From: Pinus tabuliformis
Taxonomy: Eukaryota; Streptophyta; Pinopsida; Pinales; Pinaceae
Assembly (NCBI GenBank): GCA_031772625.1
Contig: CM062811.1
Span: 644,504,820 to 644,568,819, forward strand
DNA: 64,000 nucleotides
Direction of reading: 5' to 3'
The notes under the pieces are model-generated. The model was given only the letters and a program-made list of their open reading frames with translations. It had not been told where the DNA came from and did no database searches. Below are positions 21,114-31,167 of this stretch, in pieces. Numbering within the stretch: the first letter of the stretch is position 1; each line of letters begins with the position of its first letter. A program made the translations under genes and the position numbers.

Positions 21114-22250
21114 CTTGCCCGAAGGGCAGGTTATAGAACAAGCATATGTTATCCTCCTCAAGCTTGATAAAAATAAAGTGGTACTGGTCAGCAATGACTG
21201 GGGAAAAATTGGGAGAACCTCACAGCTTTAATGGTAGCAAGTCGCTCTTGAACATGACACTTTGTCCTCCGTATCACATCGGGTTGGGTTGTTTCATTCA
21301 CCGGTCTCATCACCATGGTCCTCGCCACACCATCCACATTTGGGGTAATGCTACCAATCCATCACATCAGTGTCGTTATATGTTCAAGAGATGTTGTTCT
21401 GCAAAGAGTCAACCGTGTCCCATCCACTGCCATACATTGTCCTTCATCCATTTCATGACCGCCACCCTGAATCATACATCACAGTTTGTTTTCACCTCAT
21501 CACAATCATTAGCTCCGTTCCGTGTCACTGATGTGGGATTCATTAAGGCCCTCCTTTGACGGATCGCTCCTTGTCGACATCAGCTCATTATCCAAGGAGT
21601 TGATCTAGGAACAACCCCTTCAGTACTTTGAAGCTTGCATGCCTCAATGGCAAGTTTCTCACTTCCGGTGACAGGTATACATCAATGACCTTCGACCAGA
21701 AGATTTTGCATGGTGGTCGACGCCAAGTCCTTTATTCCCACCATGTGAATTGTACTGCCGTACCTTGAGGGTCATCATCCTTATCGGTGATTCCTCTCGC
21801 GCTTGTTAACGGTTTACATCATTGACCGGTAATCAAGCGATGTCTTTCCATGTTCGACTTCAAGAAATTCTCACATGGATCGACTTGTGCATCGAGTGAA
21901 GATCGGAAGGGATTGAAGACCCCGGATCTAGTTTCATCCATCCGGGCTGCGATATATATTCGGGATATAAAGACATTTGATATGTACATCATTACAGCAG
22001 ATGATCATCCTTCTCAAAGGATGATAATTTCAGCAGAGAATTATCAGTCTATCATCAGACGATCGTCTGTGCTATGTACCAAAATGAATTTATAAAGCTG
22101 AGCATGGGAATGCCCGCCTCAGCTAGATCATGAAAAAGTATGAAAAATAATGTATTGTATTGTATCTTATTACAGGACACTTCTCAGCAGATTGAATGAA
22201 CTTCGGATCCTCCTAATAAAGCATTTCACCCGATAAACGACCTCATACTT
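21114..22250 (+). other. 3' interior of the LTR element, with further hairpins
   Basis: No coding motif. Near its end are 22004-22025 (ATCATCCTT/AAGGATGAT, loop CTCA), 22023-22045 (GATAATT/AATTATC) and the palindrome AGACGATCGTCT (22058-22069). The first two overlap, so only one can form at a time, and they could act as a switch. Confidence 0.6.
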
Positions 22251-22261
22251 TAGGGGGCATC
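22251..22261 (+). other. Weak polypurine-tract candidate
   Basis: TAGGGGGCATC lies directly before the 3' LTR. The AGGGGG core is the only purine run in the right place. It is short for a polypurine tract, but its position is correct. Confidence 0.5.
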
Positions 22262-23314
22262 TGTTATAGACAATTTTGTGCCTTGCAGCATCAGGCATGA
22301 ATTGTCAATAATCCAAGGGATCCAAAGTCCCTAAACATGATGTTCCTACCCCTAGAGGAACAAGGTCAGTAAACCAACAGCTCTCAGATCAGTTCTCCAC
22401 CTGAAGACACTCAAAAACAAGCAATCCTGAAATCAAAGCAGGTGCTCCACTAGGCTTCTGCGCTGAAACTCAACTCCTCCATGGTGTACCTGCGTTGCAA
22501 AGCAAGTGGAACAAAGGCCACCTGCGCTGAGCGAGATGGGACAAGTGGCACACTGAGTCATTGCTCTGGAATCTTCCAAAAATGACACTTGGATCAGGGA
22601 TTTCGCCTTGTAATGAGTCAGAGGCTTTGTTTCTCCAAGTGGAAGCAAGGTTCTCCAAGTGGACTCAAGAACTGAAGATCAACTGAAGAGAGAGAGGACA
22701 CAAGGCAGCTACACATCAGTTGCAAGCTGACTCATCCTTTCTCAATTCATCTATATATTGAGCTCTCTCCTATGAGCTCAGGAGGCTGGAATTTTGTGCA
22801 AAGTAATGATATGCTGTTGGTTTCACTATAGAGCTATTGGGTGATTGCTTGAAGGAGGTGAAGAGGAGAAATTCTTTCTGCTGGGAGGTGTTGCTGGATT
22901 AGGACCTTCAATGGTTGTAACACTCTCAGAACCTTTACTTCTTCATTAATAAAAGCTATTGAGGTTCTTCTATATGCTCTTGTTTCAATAATGTATTGTG
23001 ATAATTGTATATTTGGTTTATGCTAATCCGTGAATCAGTTATGATTGCATGCTTCTTGTAGTTTCCTTCTTTGTCATTTTGCAGGATCTCATTGTAGCTG
23101 GGCCAGCAAAAGAGCGAGGAGCTGGAAACAAGCAGCGAAGAGAAGAGTTTGGATTTGACATTAAGCGCAAGGCAACGGTTAGTGCATTCTTTCATTCTCT
23201 TTTGCTTTCATAAAGAAGTAAACCTTCAGTAGTTTCCTTTACAGTTGTTGCTGAGGTACTATCACCCTTAGAGTGGGATAGGGTCATCCGAATCGGATAC
23301 TTTTCCCTACAACA
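22262..23314 (+). repeat. 3' LTR
   Basis: Same length as the 5' LTR (1053 bp), with four transition differences seen. It ends CCCTACAACA and is followed by the GGGAG target-site copy at 23315-23319. Confidence 0.95.
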
Positions 23315-23319
23315 GGGAG

Positions 23320-23481
23320 GCATCAAGTCCTCCCCCTGAAGGGATTCCATTGTGCGATAGTTGTTCCTTATTGTGTTGTAGCTGCCTTATGGCTGAAGGT
23401 TAATAACAGAACGACGCAGTCTGTGAAGGTCTGCCAGCTGCAGAGCAACATCAAACCCTAAGCGCTCCACTCTCCATTTTC
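23320..23481 (-). mobile_element. LINE-1 5' end: ORF1 start and 5' UTR, cut off by the LTR element
   Basis: On the minus strand an ATG at 23350 opens a frame that runs to the GGGAG target site. Removing the LTR element and one GGGAG copy joins it to 15005, where ORF1-like sequence continues. The 130 bases upstream of the ATG would be LINE-1 5' UTR or flank. The region ends at the LINE-2 target-site copy (23472-23481). Confidence 0.65.
23472..23481. repeat. Candidate target-site duplication of LINE-2 (left copy)
   Basis: CTCCATTTTC lies next to the T-run that marks the LINE-2 poly(A) tail. The same ten bases recur at 29855-29864, at the other end of LINE-2. Length and placement suit L1 integration. 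Confidence 0.7.
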
Positions 23482-24079
23482 TTTTTTTTGACATAAACAG
23501 TTAGTTTTTATTTAAAATTCAGCAAATGAGCTACCGAGGACTTTAACACTGAAACCCTATATTTCCTTGTTACAGTCAGCGGGGAAAGAAGATTTTGCTT
23601 TTGAATAGTCTGCTGAATGAGTTACACTGTGAATGCAGATAGAGGCTTGAAAAATAACTTGATTGGCTTTCAGAATGGTGCCTTGAAATTCTACTTCTTT
23701 TGCTTTTTGTGACGTAGCGCTACTTCCTAGCTTGCAGAGAGGAGATCCAACGCACCGGAGTGCCGGATCATCCCAAGAATCACTGCGTTTTCTTTTTGAA
23801 ATGGCTGGCGGAGTGTTACATAGTGTTCAAGAATGCCAAGAGTAGTAAATTGGCCTTGGAGAGGCCCTTGTGAACTCCCCAGCACCTACCCAGACGCAGT
23901 AGTGAGTTCCAATGACGAATAGAGATCGAAAATGCCACGGTTGTGTTCTGAATTTTCCCTTGTGGATGAGTCCGCATTTCCTAATAGCAACTAGCTCAAA
24001 ATGGTTCGGTCCTAAAGTTTGGAGAATCTGAATGAATGAAATGCTCAAAGGAACAGAGGCCCAAACAACTCCAAAATTA

Positions 24080-27000
24080 AGGAATGTTGCAGTCTGATTC
24101 AACATCATTTGCTAACAGAGATCTACTGCTCCTGAGAGAGCCTAGGTTGGTTGCCAAGTCCACCTGTGAGTTTAACTTCCTCAGAACATGATAGAAGGAT
24201 ATTTTGTGGAACTTGGGCAACAATAGTCTGATTTTTTTTACGATGGGAGCTAACTGCACCTGAGAAGGGATCTTTTGAGAGTTCATAGCCTATATAATTA
24301 GTCTGGAGTCTCCAAAGACTGAGATGGAGAGGAGATTCCTCTTGATAGCCAGATTTAGACCCTATCATAAAGCAAGAGCCTCTGCTCTATTATTTGTTTC
24401 ATGCCCCAAACCCCAAGCAAAGCGCAGCTCAGTTGAGCCACCTGGGCTTAAGATAACTCCCCCACCACCCGCCTTTCCTAGGTTACCTTTAGAGGCCCCA
24501 TCAAAGAATAGGCAGTGATCATTCAAAGCAGAACTCCATTTGATGAATTCCTATTCTTCCAGATGAATTTCCCAATGAGAAGGGGCTTTAGCAGGAGGAA
24601 TGGATCTATTCTGATGATTTGGAACAATCTCTTTTAACCATTAATCTTCCTCGCTATCCATAATCATGCCATTTCTTATGGTGGGTTTGGTTTCTAAGGC
24701 CTCCCCCAACAGAGCTTTGATCTTAGTGATAATTTTGACCGGCTTACAACTCTCCTCCCTAAATATTCTGTTTTTACTCTCCAACCACAGTTTCTAGCAT
24801 GTGAATTTGGGGATCCACATCCAGCCAATCTTGAGAAGGCTTTTTTTGGAGAGACAGAACGGGGATAACTTGGCCCAGTTTCTTAGCAGGTCCTGAATAT
24901 TTCCTGAAAGCTCTATTTTGTTAGGTCCTAACATCAGGACACCCTTTCAAACTTCTTGAGCAAAGGGGCACAATAAGAACAAGTGGTTAGTCGTTTCTTC
25001 ATCCGATGCACAAATAGGGCACCTGGAGGGACCTTCCATTCCACGCTTCCTCAAGTTATCTCTAGTGAGGATACTTTTATGCGCCAGAGTCCAGCAAAAT
25101 AAGTCAATTTTGGGGAGAGTAGGAAAAGACCAAATAAATTTCCATTGAGTTGGCTCTGGGGGGACGCTAGGGACAACCATCATACTTTTGTAACCTTCTG
25201 CTACTGAGTAGGAGCCTGAAAGAGAACCCCACCCTCTTTTGTCCTTAGAAGAGGCCTTTAAGGGAGATTTTCCTTGGAGCAAATCCAACAATAAATTGGC
25301 TTCACCATCCAGCCAATGAGGAACCTCCCCCAAATTCCAACCATCCCATAGAATTTATGCATCATTTGTCCAATTGGAGATGTCCCAAAGGGTTTCCAGA
25401 TTATTGGCCTAAAGCCAAGCTCTGATATTTTCCAGTTCTACCATCTGATTCAAGGGCTAATCTCCAAGAATCGAATCTTCCCAAATTTTTATTTTTTTCC
25501 TATTACCTGGGATCCAATAAAGCTTTTGACTGAAAAGTTTCAAAGCTGTGAGACAGATTTTGAAAACTGGTGATCCTTTGGAAACTCTAGGAGGTTGGTC
25601 CAAGCACCTCAAACGCTGCCCATGAAAATATTTTTTCCACAGAACTCTGTTGCTCCAACTAGGATTCCCAGAAACAATGTTCCAAAGGAGCTTGGAGCCA
25701 AGAGCAAGATTTTGGGCTGCCAGATTCCGCATTTGGAGACCTCCTTCCAAGAATGGCTTCTTAATAGTGTCCCAATTAACTAATTGGAGCCTTCTTTCAT
25801 TATTTTTCCCTCCCTCCCATAGAAATCCTCTCAGGAGACCATCCACTTTACTAATAAAGGTTTTAGGGGCTAGTAGAATGGAGTTCTGATAAACTGGGAG
25901 ACTTATGAGAACAGATTTCATAAGGATTACCTTCCCAGCATTATTCAACCATGAGGCTCCCCAAGCTTGTATTCTGAGTTTTAGCTTGTCTAGCAGGGGC
26001 ATCCAGTGAGCTACCTTAGGATTTGATTTGAAGATTGGGATCCCAAGATACTTAAATGACTCCCAGGTCAGGGTTCTTTCCATTTCTAATAGCCTTGCTA
26101 TGTCTGTCAAATCTTTGATCGAGCAATTCCAGCCATAGATCGTGCTTTTTAGATAGTTAATCTTGCTGCCCGAAACCTCCCTATAAATGTCCAGCTCCTT
26201 CTTGAAGGTTCTAGCAGAATTTATGCTAGCTCCTCCAAGAAATAATGTATCATCAACAAACTGGGCATGATTTATGTCTTTAACATTGTGAGCCATTCTC
26301 AGGCCTGGCAAAGTTTGGATTTGTTGACAGTAGTCTAGCTAGAAGCTGAGCACCGAAGCTTGAATGGAGTAAAGAAGCGGGGACAAAGGGCAACCTTGTC
26401 TTAGCCCCCTCGAGGCCTGGAAAAATTCCATTGAATGACCATTAACTAGAGGCGCTATCCAAGGGGAGGAAATGCAGGCTTTCACCCAAGTTATGAGAAC
26501 TTTTGAGAAGCCAAATTTCTCCATCACAGAAAACAGGAAATCATGTCTCACCCTGTCAAAGGAATTTTCCAAATCTAGCTTAATCACCATGTCTTTCTCT
26601 TTTCAATGACAGCTTGAATGAATTGCTTCTTGCACCAACACAATATTGTCAAGAATATTTCTCCCTTTTATGAATCCTCCTTGGTTTTCAGGGATGATGA
26701 CCGGCAGAATTTTCTTAATACGGTTGGCTATTATTTTTGTAATCAGCTTATAACTTGTATTACACAAAGAGATGGCCCTGAATCTGCTAAAATTGGTGGC
26801 GCCTTTGTCTTTCGGAATCAAGGCAAGGAAGGCTGAGTTGGTACTGCCTCCAATCTTGGTGCAGGTTTTGATATTTATGGATCATTCTTAGAAGGTCTTT
26901 TTAATTGTAGGCCAGCAAGTCAGGTAGAACCTTGCAATGAACCCATCAGGGCCCGAGGCTTTATCTGGATCGATGCAATCCAAAGCTTCTTTAATCTCAT

Positions 27001-28331
27001 TCATACTGATCGGAGCAGTCAGCATAATATTGTCAGAATCTTGAACACAGTGAGGAATAAGATCAATTGGATAGGCTTGATAATCGATAGGAGGGTCTTC
27101 CGAGGCAGAGTAAAGATCTTTGAACAAGGAGTGGGCTGCTCGCTTTATGCCTTCAGAATCTTTAACCACAGTGTTTTGATAGTGAATTTCATTTACCATT
27201 TTGAAGTGCTTGCGTGCTTCAACTTTCTTATGGAAGTAGCTTGTATTTTTGTCTCCGGCCTATAACCAAATATTTCTGGACTTCTGTCTCCAGAACTCTT
27301 CTTCATCCCTACTTGCTCTATGGAGATCTTTTTGCAGCTCTACTTCTTTTTGAAGAAGGATTTGAGTTACATCAGAATTTCCATTGTTAATTAATGGCAT
27401 GCTAAATTGTCATGCATCTCCTTTCTTTTAGCGGTGGGCATTTTCAACCTTTTAGCCCACTCCTTGAGCTCCCTTTTAAGTCTCCTCATTTTTTCTTCCC
27501 ACGCAATGAAAGGGGATCCTTGAACTTGCCGGTTCCAGACCTCAGAGACCACCTCCTAGAATCCTTCTTGATGAATCCATAAAGAACTGAATCTAAAGGG
27601 AATGGAGCCAATATTTCCATCCAAGGAGAGCTCAAGCAGAAAGGGTTTATGGTCAGAGGTGTAGTTCGGCACAATTTTAGAGGTGGCCATTAGACCACAA
27701 GTCAAGAAGGAGGATTGGACTAGAAATCTGTCCAGACGAGTAGCAATGTGGCCGGGGCCTATCCTTTTGTTTGACCAGGTGAATTTCCTAGATGTGGGCT
27801 TGATATCCTCCAATTCCAAATCTAAAATGAGGTCTTCAACCCATTCTCTAGCTAGGTCCTTGACCAGCAAGCCCCCATTTTTCTCTTCTGCAGCTAGCGT
27901 AACATTTAGATCACCTGCAATAATAATATTTTCTGGGTTGTGCAAGAAAATATAGGACTGGAGCGAGTCCCAACAAATTTTTTCTCAGATGGTAAGACCA
28001 GAGCATAAAGATTGAACATACTTTCTTGGTGGCCAAATTCTTTATGGAGGAGCTTAGTGAGTAGCCAATGGGATAAACATTATTCATGAATCAGATCATA
28101 TTTGGAGCTGTCCCAAAAGGAGGCAATCCCTCCAGAGGCGTCTCTGGTGTTGACTACTCTCCCTTGGCCTTTATGCCAGAATGCTTTGCTTGCTTGGAGG
28201 AGTATAAGGTCCTCCAATTTTGTCTCCTGGATGAGAAGGATTTCAGGCGAGTACATCCTTACAATGTATTTCAGAGCTTCTTCTTTCAACCTGCTGCCTA
28301 ACTCGCTGCAATTCCAAGAGACGTATTTCAT
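24080..28331 (-). pseudogene. LINE-2 ORF2: endonuclease, reverse transcriptase, RNase H
   Basis: Starts at ATG 28331 (MKYVSWNCSELGSRLK). Endonuclease landmarks: IQETK, IIAGDLNVTL and SDHKPF. Reverse transcriptase blocks in order: KASGPDGFI (about 26950), MIPKDKGATNFSRFRAISLC, GGFIKGRNILDNI, VIKLDLENSFDRV, GLRQGCPLSPLLY and the catalytic HAQFVDDTLFLGG (about 26250). A zinc-binding reverse-transcriptase-associated domain follows at 24947-25333 (CPIC...HLFLLCPF). The end is an RNase H domain with FFDGASKGNLG, TNNRAEALAL and VFGDSRLI, keeping its three acidic landmarks, and it finishes at CNIP-stop near 24080. Several stops and frameshifts interrupt the ORF. The RNase H marks this as a plant L1 lineage that carries this extra domain. 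Confidence 0.9.
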
Positions 28332-28334
28332 TAT

Positions 28335-29615
28335 TTACTGGCTTGGAAGGTTGTGGCTCCTTTTGGAGCCTGACCATGCTTGCGCCTAGATTTGGTATTC
28401 ATCATTCCTTTGAGAGTTTTCTGACAGCCTTGGAGAACATCTAGATAAGGTTGTTCCTATCTCTGTTTCTTCTTGGACTTTCGACCCCTGGCTGACTTGA
28501 TAGGAGTGACTTGCGAGTTGTCTGAATCTGAGACTCCATCTTCTGAATCTCCCTGAGAATCGGAGCCCAAACTGATGCGCTCCTTGTTTTCTTCTTTTTC
28601 CCCTTGTTCATCCTTTGATGGAGGAAGAGTTGAATTTTCCTTTGCTTCTTTCACTTTCTTCGACGGGTCTTCTGGTTCCTTTTGGGTTCCAATGGCATGC
28701 GTCTTTACCCCAAAGGAAGAACCCTCTTTTGGAACTTCTTTGGATTTTGGTTTAGGTCGAGGCTTCACCAATGGCCGTGAATTTTTCTTCTCAGTTGGTT
28801 TTGGGACTGCCTAGCCCTTTTTGATTTTTTTTCCATCCTTCTTCGTCCACTTTGTCCTCGATTGGAGCTTTTGGGAAATTTCGTTGGAAGTGTCCATGTT
28901 CGTGACAGGTTCTGTATTTGAAAGGCAGTTGCTCGTAATCCAATTTTGGATAGTGATGCCATTCTCTGACTATAAGTTTTACCGCTTCGGGCAGTCCAAC
29001 ATCTAGATCGACTTCCACACAGATTCTTATGCAGGTATATTGGCCCTTGTTATCTGCTTTGCCAATGAAATGGCCTAGGCCATTTCCAATCTTCTGCAAG
29101 GTGTGATAGCTCCAACAATGGATTGGAAGATTGGGAAGCTGGACCTAGACTGGGACCTCTTTAGGGGTATCGATTGAGGGATCGAAGTCCGGGGTCCACT
29201 TATTAAGATACAGACCCTGATTTCCCATAAAAGACGGACCGTTTCTAAAAACCAAATCTCACTCTTCTTTGGAGTTGAACTGGAAAATGAAATACCCTCT
29301 TCCGACAACATAGTAGATCACATTATTTTTCAGCTAGGACCTCCAGTTGCATTGGATCCAGTCATCTGTTGTTTTTGTAGAGGACCAACATCCCATAAAT
29401 TGTCCTACCAACCCTCTGTCAGCCAGGGCTAGGGCAATTTTTATCAGTTGGTGTTTTGGGAGGGCGATCTTAGGAATTTCCTCCAGTTTTTTGATGAATT
29501 TCGCGACTTCTGGAATCAAATGTTTCTTACCTTTCTACGAGAGAAATCTTTTGAATGATTCTTCTGAAGAGATTAGTGGGGTGGAAGAAGGCTCCCTACC
29601 CCCAGGCGCACTCAT
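28335..29615 (-). pseudogene. LINE-2 ORF1: DUF4283-like with damaged zinc knuckle
   Basis: Opens at ATG 29615 (MSAPGGREPSSTPLISSEES). It continues through ALADRGLVGQFMGCW, FNSKEE and NGPSFMGNQGLYLNKW, the DUF4283-type block of plant L1 ORF1, then LDVGLPEAVKLIVREW. The zinc knuckle reads YRTCHEHGHFQRNFP where C-x2-C-x4-H-x4-C is expected, so the first and last Cys are replaced (by Tyr and Phe). A charged Ser/Lys/Glu-rich tail follows. It is interrupted by at least four stops. ORF2 starts three bases after the ORF1 stop. Confidence 0.8.
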
Positions 29616-29854
29616 GGCAGCGGCTACGCTCCTCTGCGATCGCAAAACCTAGACACAGATGTTGTGCCAGCAGTAGCACTGGCCAGAGGAGGGAGGCAAA
29701 GCCCGATTGCGGGGATGCCAAGAAGGATTGAGAGCCCAGCAACAGGGGTTGCTAGGTAGGGGGCCTGCGGAGGGCCGTAGGGGCCGAGGAAGCAGGGGCG
29801 TGGGAACTCCAGTTCAAAACGCGCGCGTAGATCACCTTGAAACTCAGCGCTGCC

Positions 29855-29864
29855 CTCCATTTTC
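29855..29864. repeat. Candidate target-site duplication of LINE-2 (right copy)
   Basis: CTCCATTTTC, identical to 23472-23481, at the junction between the GC-rich LINE-2 5' end and AT-rich flank. Confidence 0.7.
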
Positions 29865-29904
29865 ATTCGAAGTGAAAAATCGTATTAAACATAGGTTTGA
29901 TCTA

Positions 29905-30316
29905 AATTGGTCATTGTATTAAATATAAACTTTTGTCTTAAAATATTTTTGTCTCAAAATGCTTTTGTCGTAAATATAAAGTTTTGTCTTAAAATAATTT
30001 TGTCTTAAATTGTTTTTGTCTTAAAATAAATTTGTCTTAAACTATTTTTGTCTTAAATATAAAGTTTTGTCTTTAAATTTTTTGTCTCAAACTACTTTTG
30101 TCTTAAATATAAATTTTTGTCTCAAAATATTTTCGTCTTAAATTATTTTTGTCTTAAATATAAAGTTTTATCTTAAAATATTTTTGTCTCAAACTACTTT
30201 TGTCTTAAAATATTTTTGTCTTAAACTATTTTTGTCTTAAATATAAAGTTTTGTCTTAAAATATTTTTGTCTCAACCTATTTTTGTCTTAAAGTTTATAT
30301 TTAATACAAATCAATT
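29905..30316. repeat. TGTCTYAAA tandem array inside a 27-bp inverted repeat
   Basis: I count 22 copies of TTTGTCTTAAA-like words (T or C at the variable base) between 29931 and 30291. Spacing is 12-20 bases with a higher-order pattern TTAAATATAAAG / AAAATATT / AAACTATT. The array is bounded by an inverted repeat: 29905-29933 (AATTGG...ATAAACTTT) and 30290-30316 (AAAGTTTAT...AATCAATT). Just outside, 30364-30410 contains a second foldback (TTTGAGACAAAAG and CTTTTGTCTTAAA, GTCTCAAAAG) and then CCTTGGTGTAGTAC. Dense subterminal repeats plus a GTGTAGT-like end recall CACTA transposons; the other end is not visible. Confidence 0.7.
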
Positions 30317-30429
30317 GATATTAATTTTTAATGTAAAATAACTAAAATAAAAAATGAGTTTTTGAGACAAAAGATTTCTTTTGTCTTAAAAAAATGTCTC
30401 AAAAGTACCCTTGGTGTAGTACTGTGTTA

Positions 30430-30620
30430 ATCACCAATCAAAATCTTCCAGATAGGGATCACCACAATTCATATAAGCTTTGCTCGAAAACGATCATTGT
30501 CCTTAACAGTGAACTCCACTTTCGATGCAAAATGAGCCAGGTCAACATGAAAATGTTCATTCCAGTGAGGATCTTGGTTTTTGTTTATGACAGTTTGTGC
30601 AATAGTTGCCACTCTAACTT
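30430..30620 (-). pseudogene. Phospholipase D C2-domain fragment
   Basis: The minus-strand translation RVATIAQTVINKNQDPHWNE, HFHVDLAHFASKVEFTVKDN and DRFRAKLI, then a stop and VVIPIWKILIGD, matches the C2 domain of plant phospholipase D beta/gamma/delta types (pattern R-VI-N-P-W-HF-V-AH-A-V-F-VKD-D-G-LIG-IP). C2 domains bind Ca2+ and phospholipids; the KDND loop is kept. An in-frame TGA replaces the Gly after LI. Catalytic HKD motifs are absent. It seems to be one exon or part of one, isolated from the rest of the gene. Confidence 0.75.
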
Positions 30621-31160
30621 AGATCGAAACATAAGGATTACTTAAGCTTCATGAAAGCTATAATTCCCCTCCAAGTTGGAGAATAGAACAATAAGCTTGT
30701 GTCAAGTCTACATGGTCATACAAACAAATAACTCCCAAAAAATTAACATGTTCTCCAGTCTAACAAAATAGAACAAACTTCATTAATTCCAGCACTAAAG
30801 CCTCTCTTAGGCTTTGAAGAAGACATATGTGACCTAGGCTGAGAAAAACCATTGATTTCCTATGCCATTCAAAAGTAAATATTATGTCAAGAATACCTAC
30901 TCGACCACTACATATGAATATACTATACCATACAAAAATCCTTAACCTTGACTAATACTACCAAAGGTTGTAGAATTATTCACATGATAATATATGTGGA
31001 AGAGAAACAAATGGAAAAAGGAAAAAAACGAACCATCTTCAGCTATACTTATTAAGGTTTACACCTCTTCTTATATCACAGGAATTCTCTGCTCTTGGAC
31101 ATGGTATGAACATAATTTCATCATGCAATGGGACATTTAAAGGATTGGAATCAAAGGAGA
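30620..31160. other. No supported gene between two pseudogene fragments
   Basis: AT-rich, no recognisable frame or repeat. Confidence 0.4.
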
Positions 31161-31167
31161 AGTATTC

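Larger units (their letters stand above)
15011..23314 (+). mobile_element. Young non-autonomous LTR retrotransposon (about 8.3 kb)
   Basis: A complete element with two 1053-bp LTRs (15011-16063 and 22262-23314), TG...CA ends (TGTTATAGAC...CCCTACAACA), a primer-binding site, a weak polypurine-like tract and a 5-bp GGGAG duplication. The LTRs differ at only four positions that I could find (15376/22627, 15434/22685, 15778/23029, 15905/23156), all transitions, so insertion was recent. The 6.2-kb interior has one long ORF (zinc knuckles and a protease-like domain) but no reverse transcriptase, RNase H or integrase. It is therefore non-autonomous. The primer-site sequence and the protease region resemble Ty3/gypsy Tat/Ogre-type elements from memory. 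Long non-coding stretches on both sides of the ORF are full of stem-loops. Confidence 0.95.
23482..29854 (-). mobile_element. LINE-2: near full-length decayed L1-type LINE (about 6.4 kb)
   Basis: A minus-strand L1 with a GC-rich 5' region (about 29620-29850), ORF1, ORF2 (endonuclease, reverse transcriptase, zinc-binding domain, RNase H), a 3' UTR of roughly 590 bases and a short poly(A) tail (T8 at 23482-23489 on the plus strand). Candidate 10-bp target-site duplications flank it. Many stops and frameshifts show it is dead. It lies head-to-tail with LINE-1, directly upstream of LINE-1 in the shared transcription direction. Confidence 0.85.

Noticed and set aside
29905..30316. CRISPR-like array
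   Set aside because: Spacing is short and irregular, the repeat is AT-rich and degenerate, the spacers are repeats themselves, and the genome is eukaryotic.
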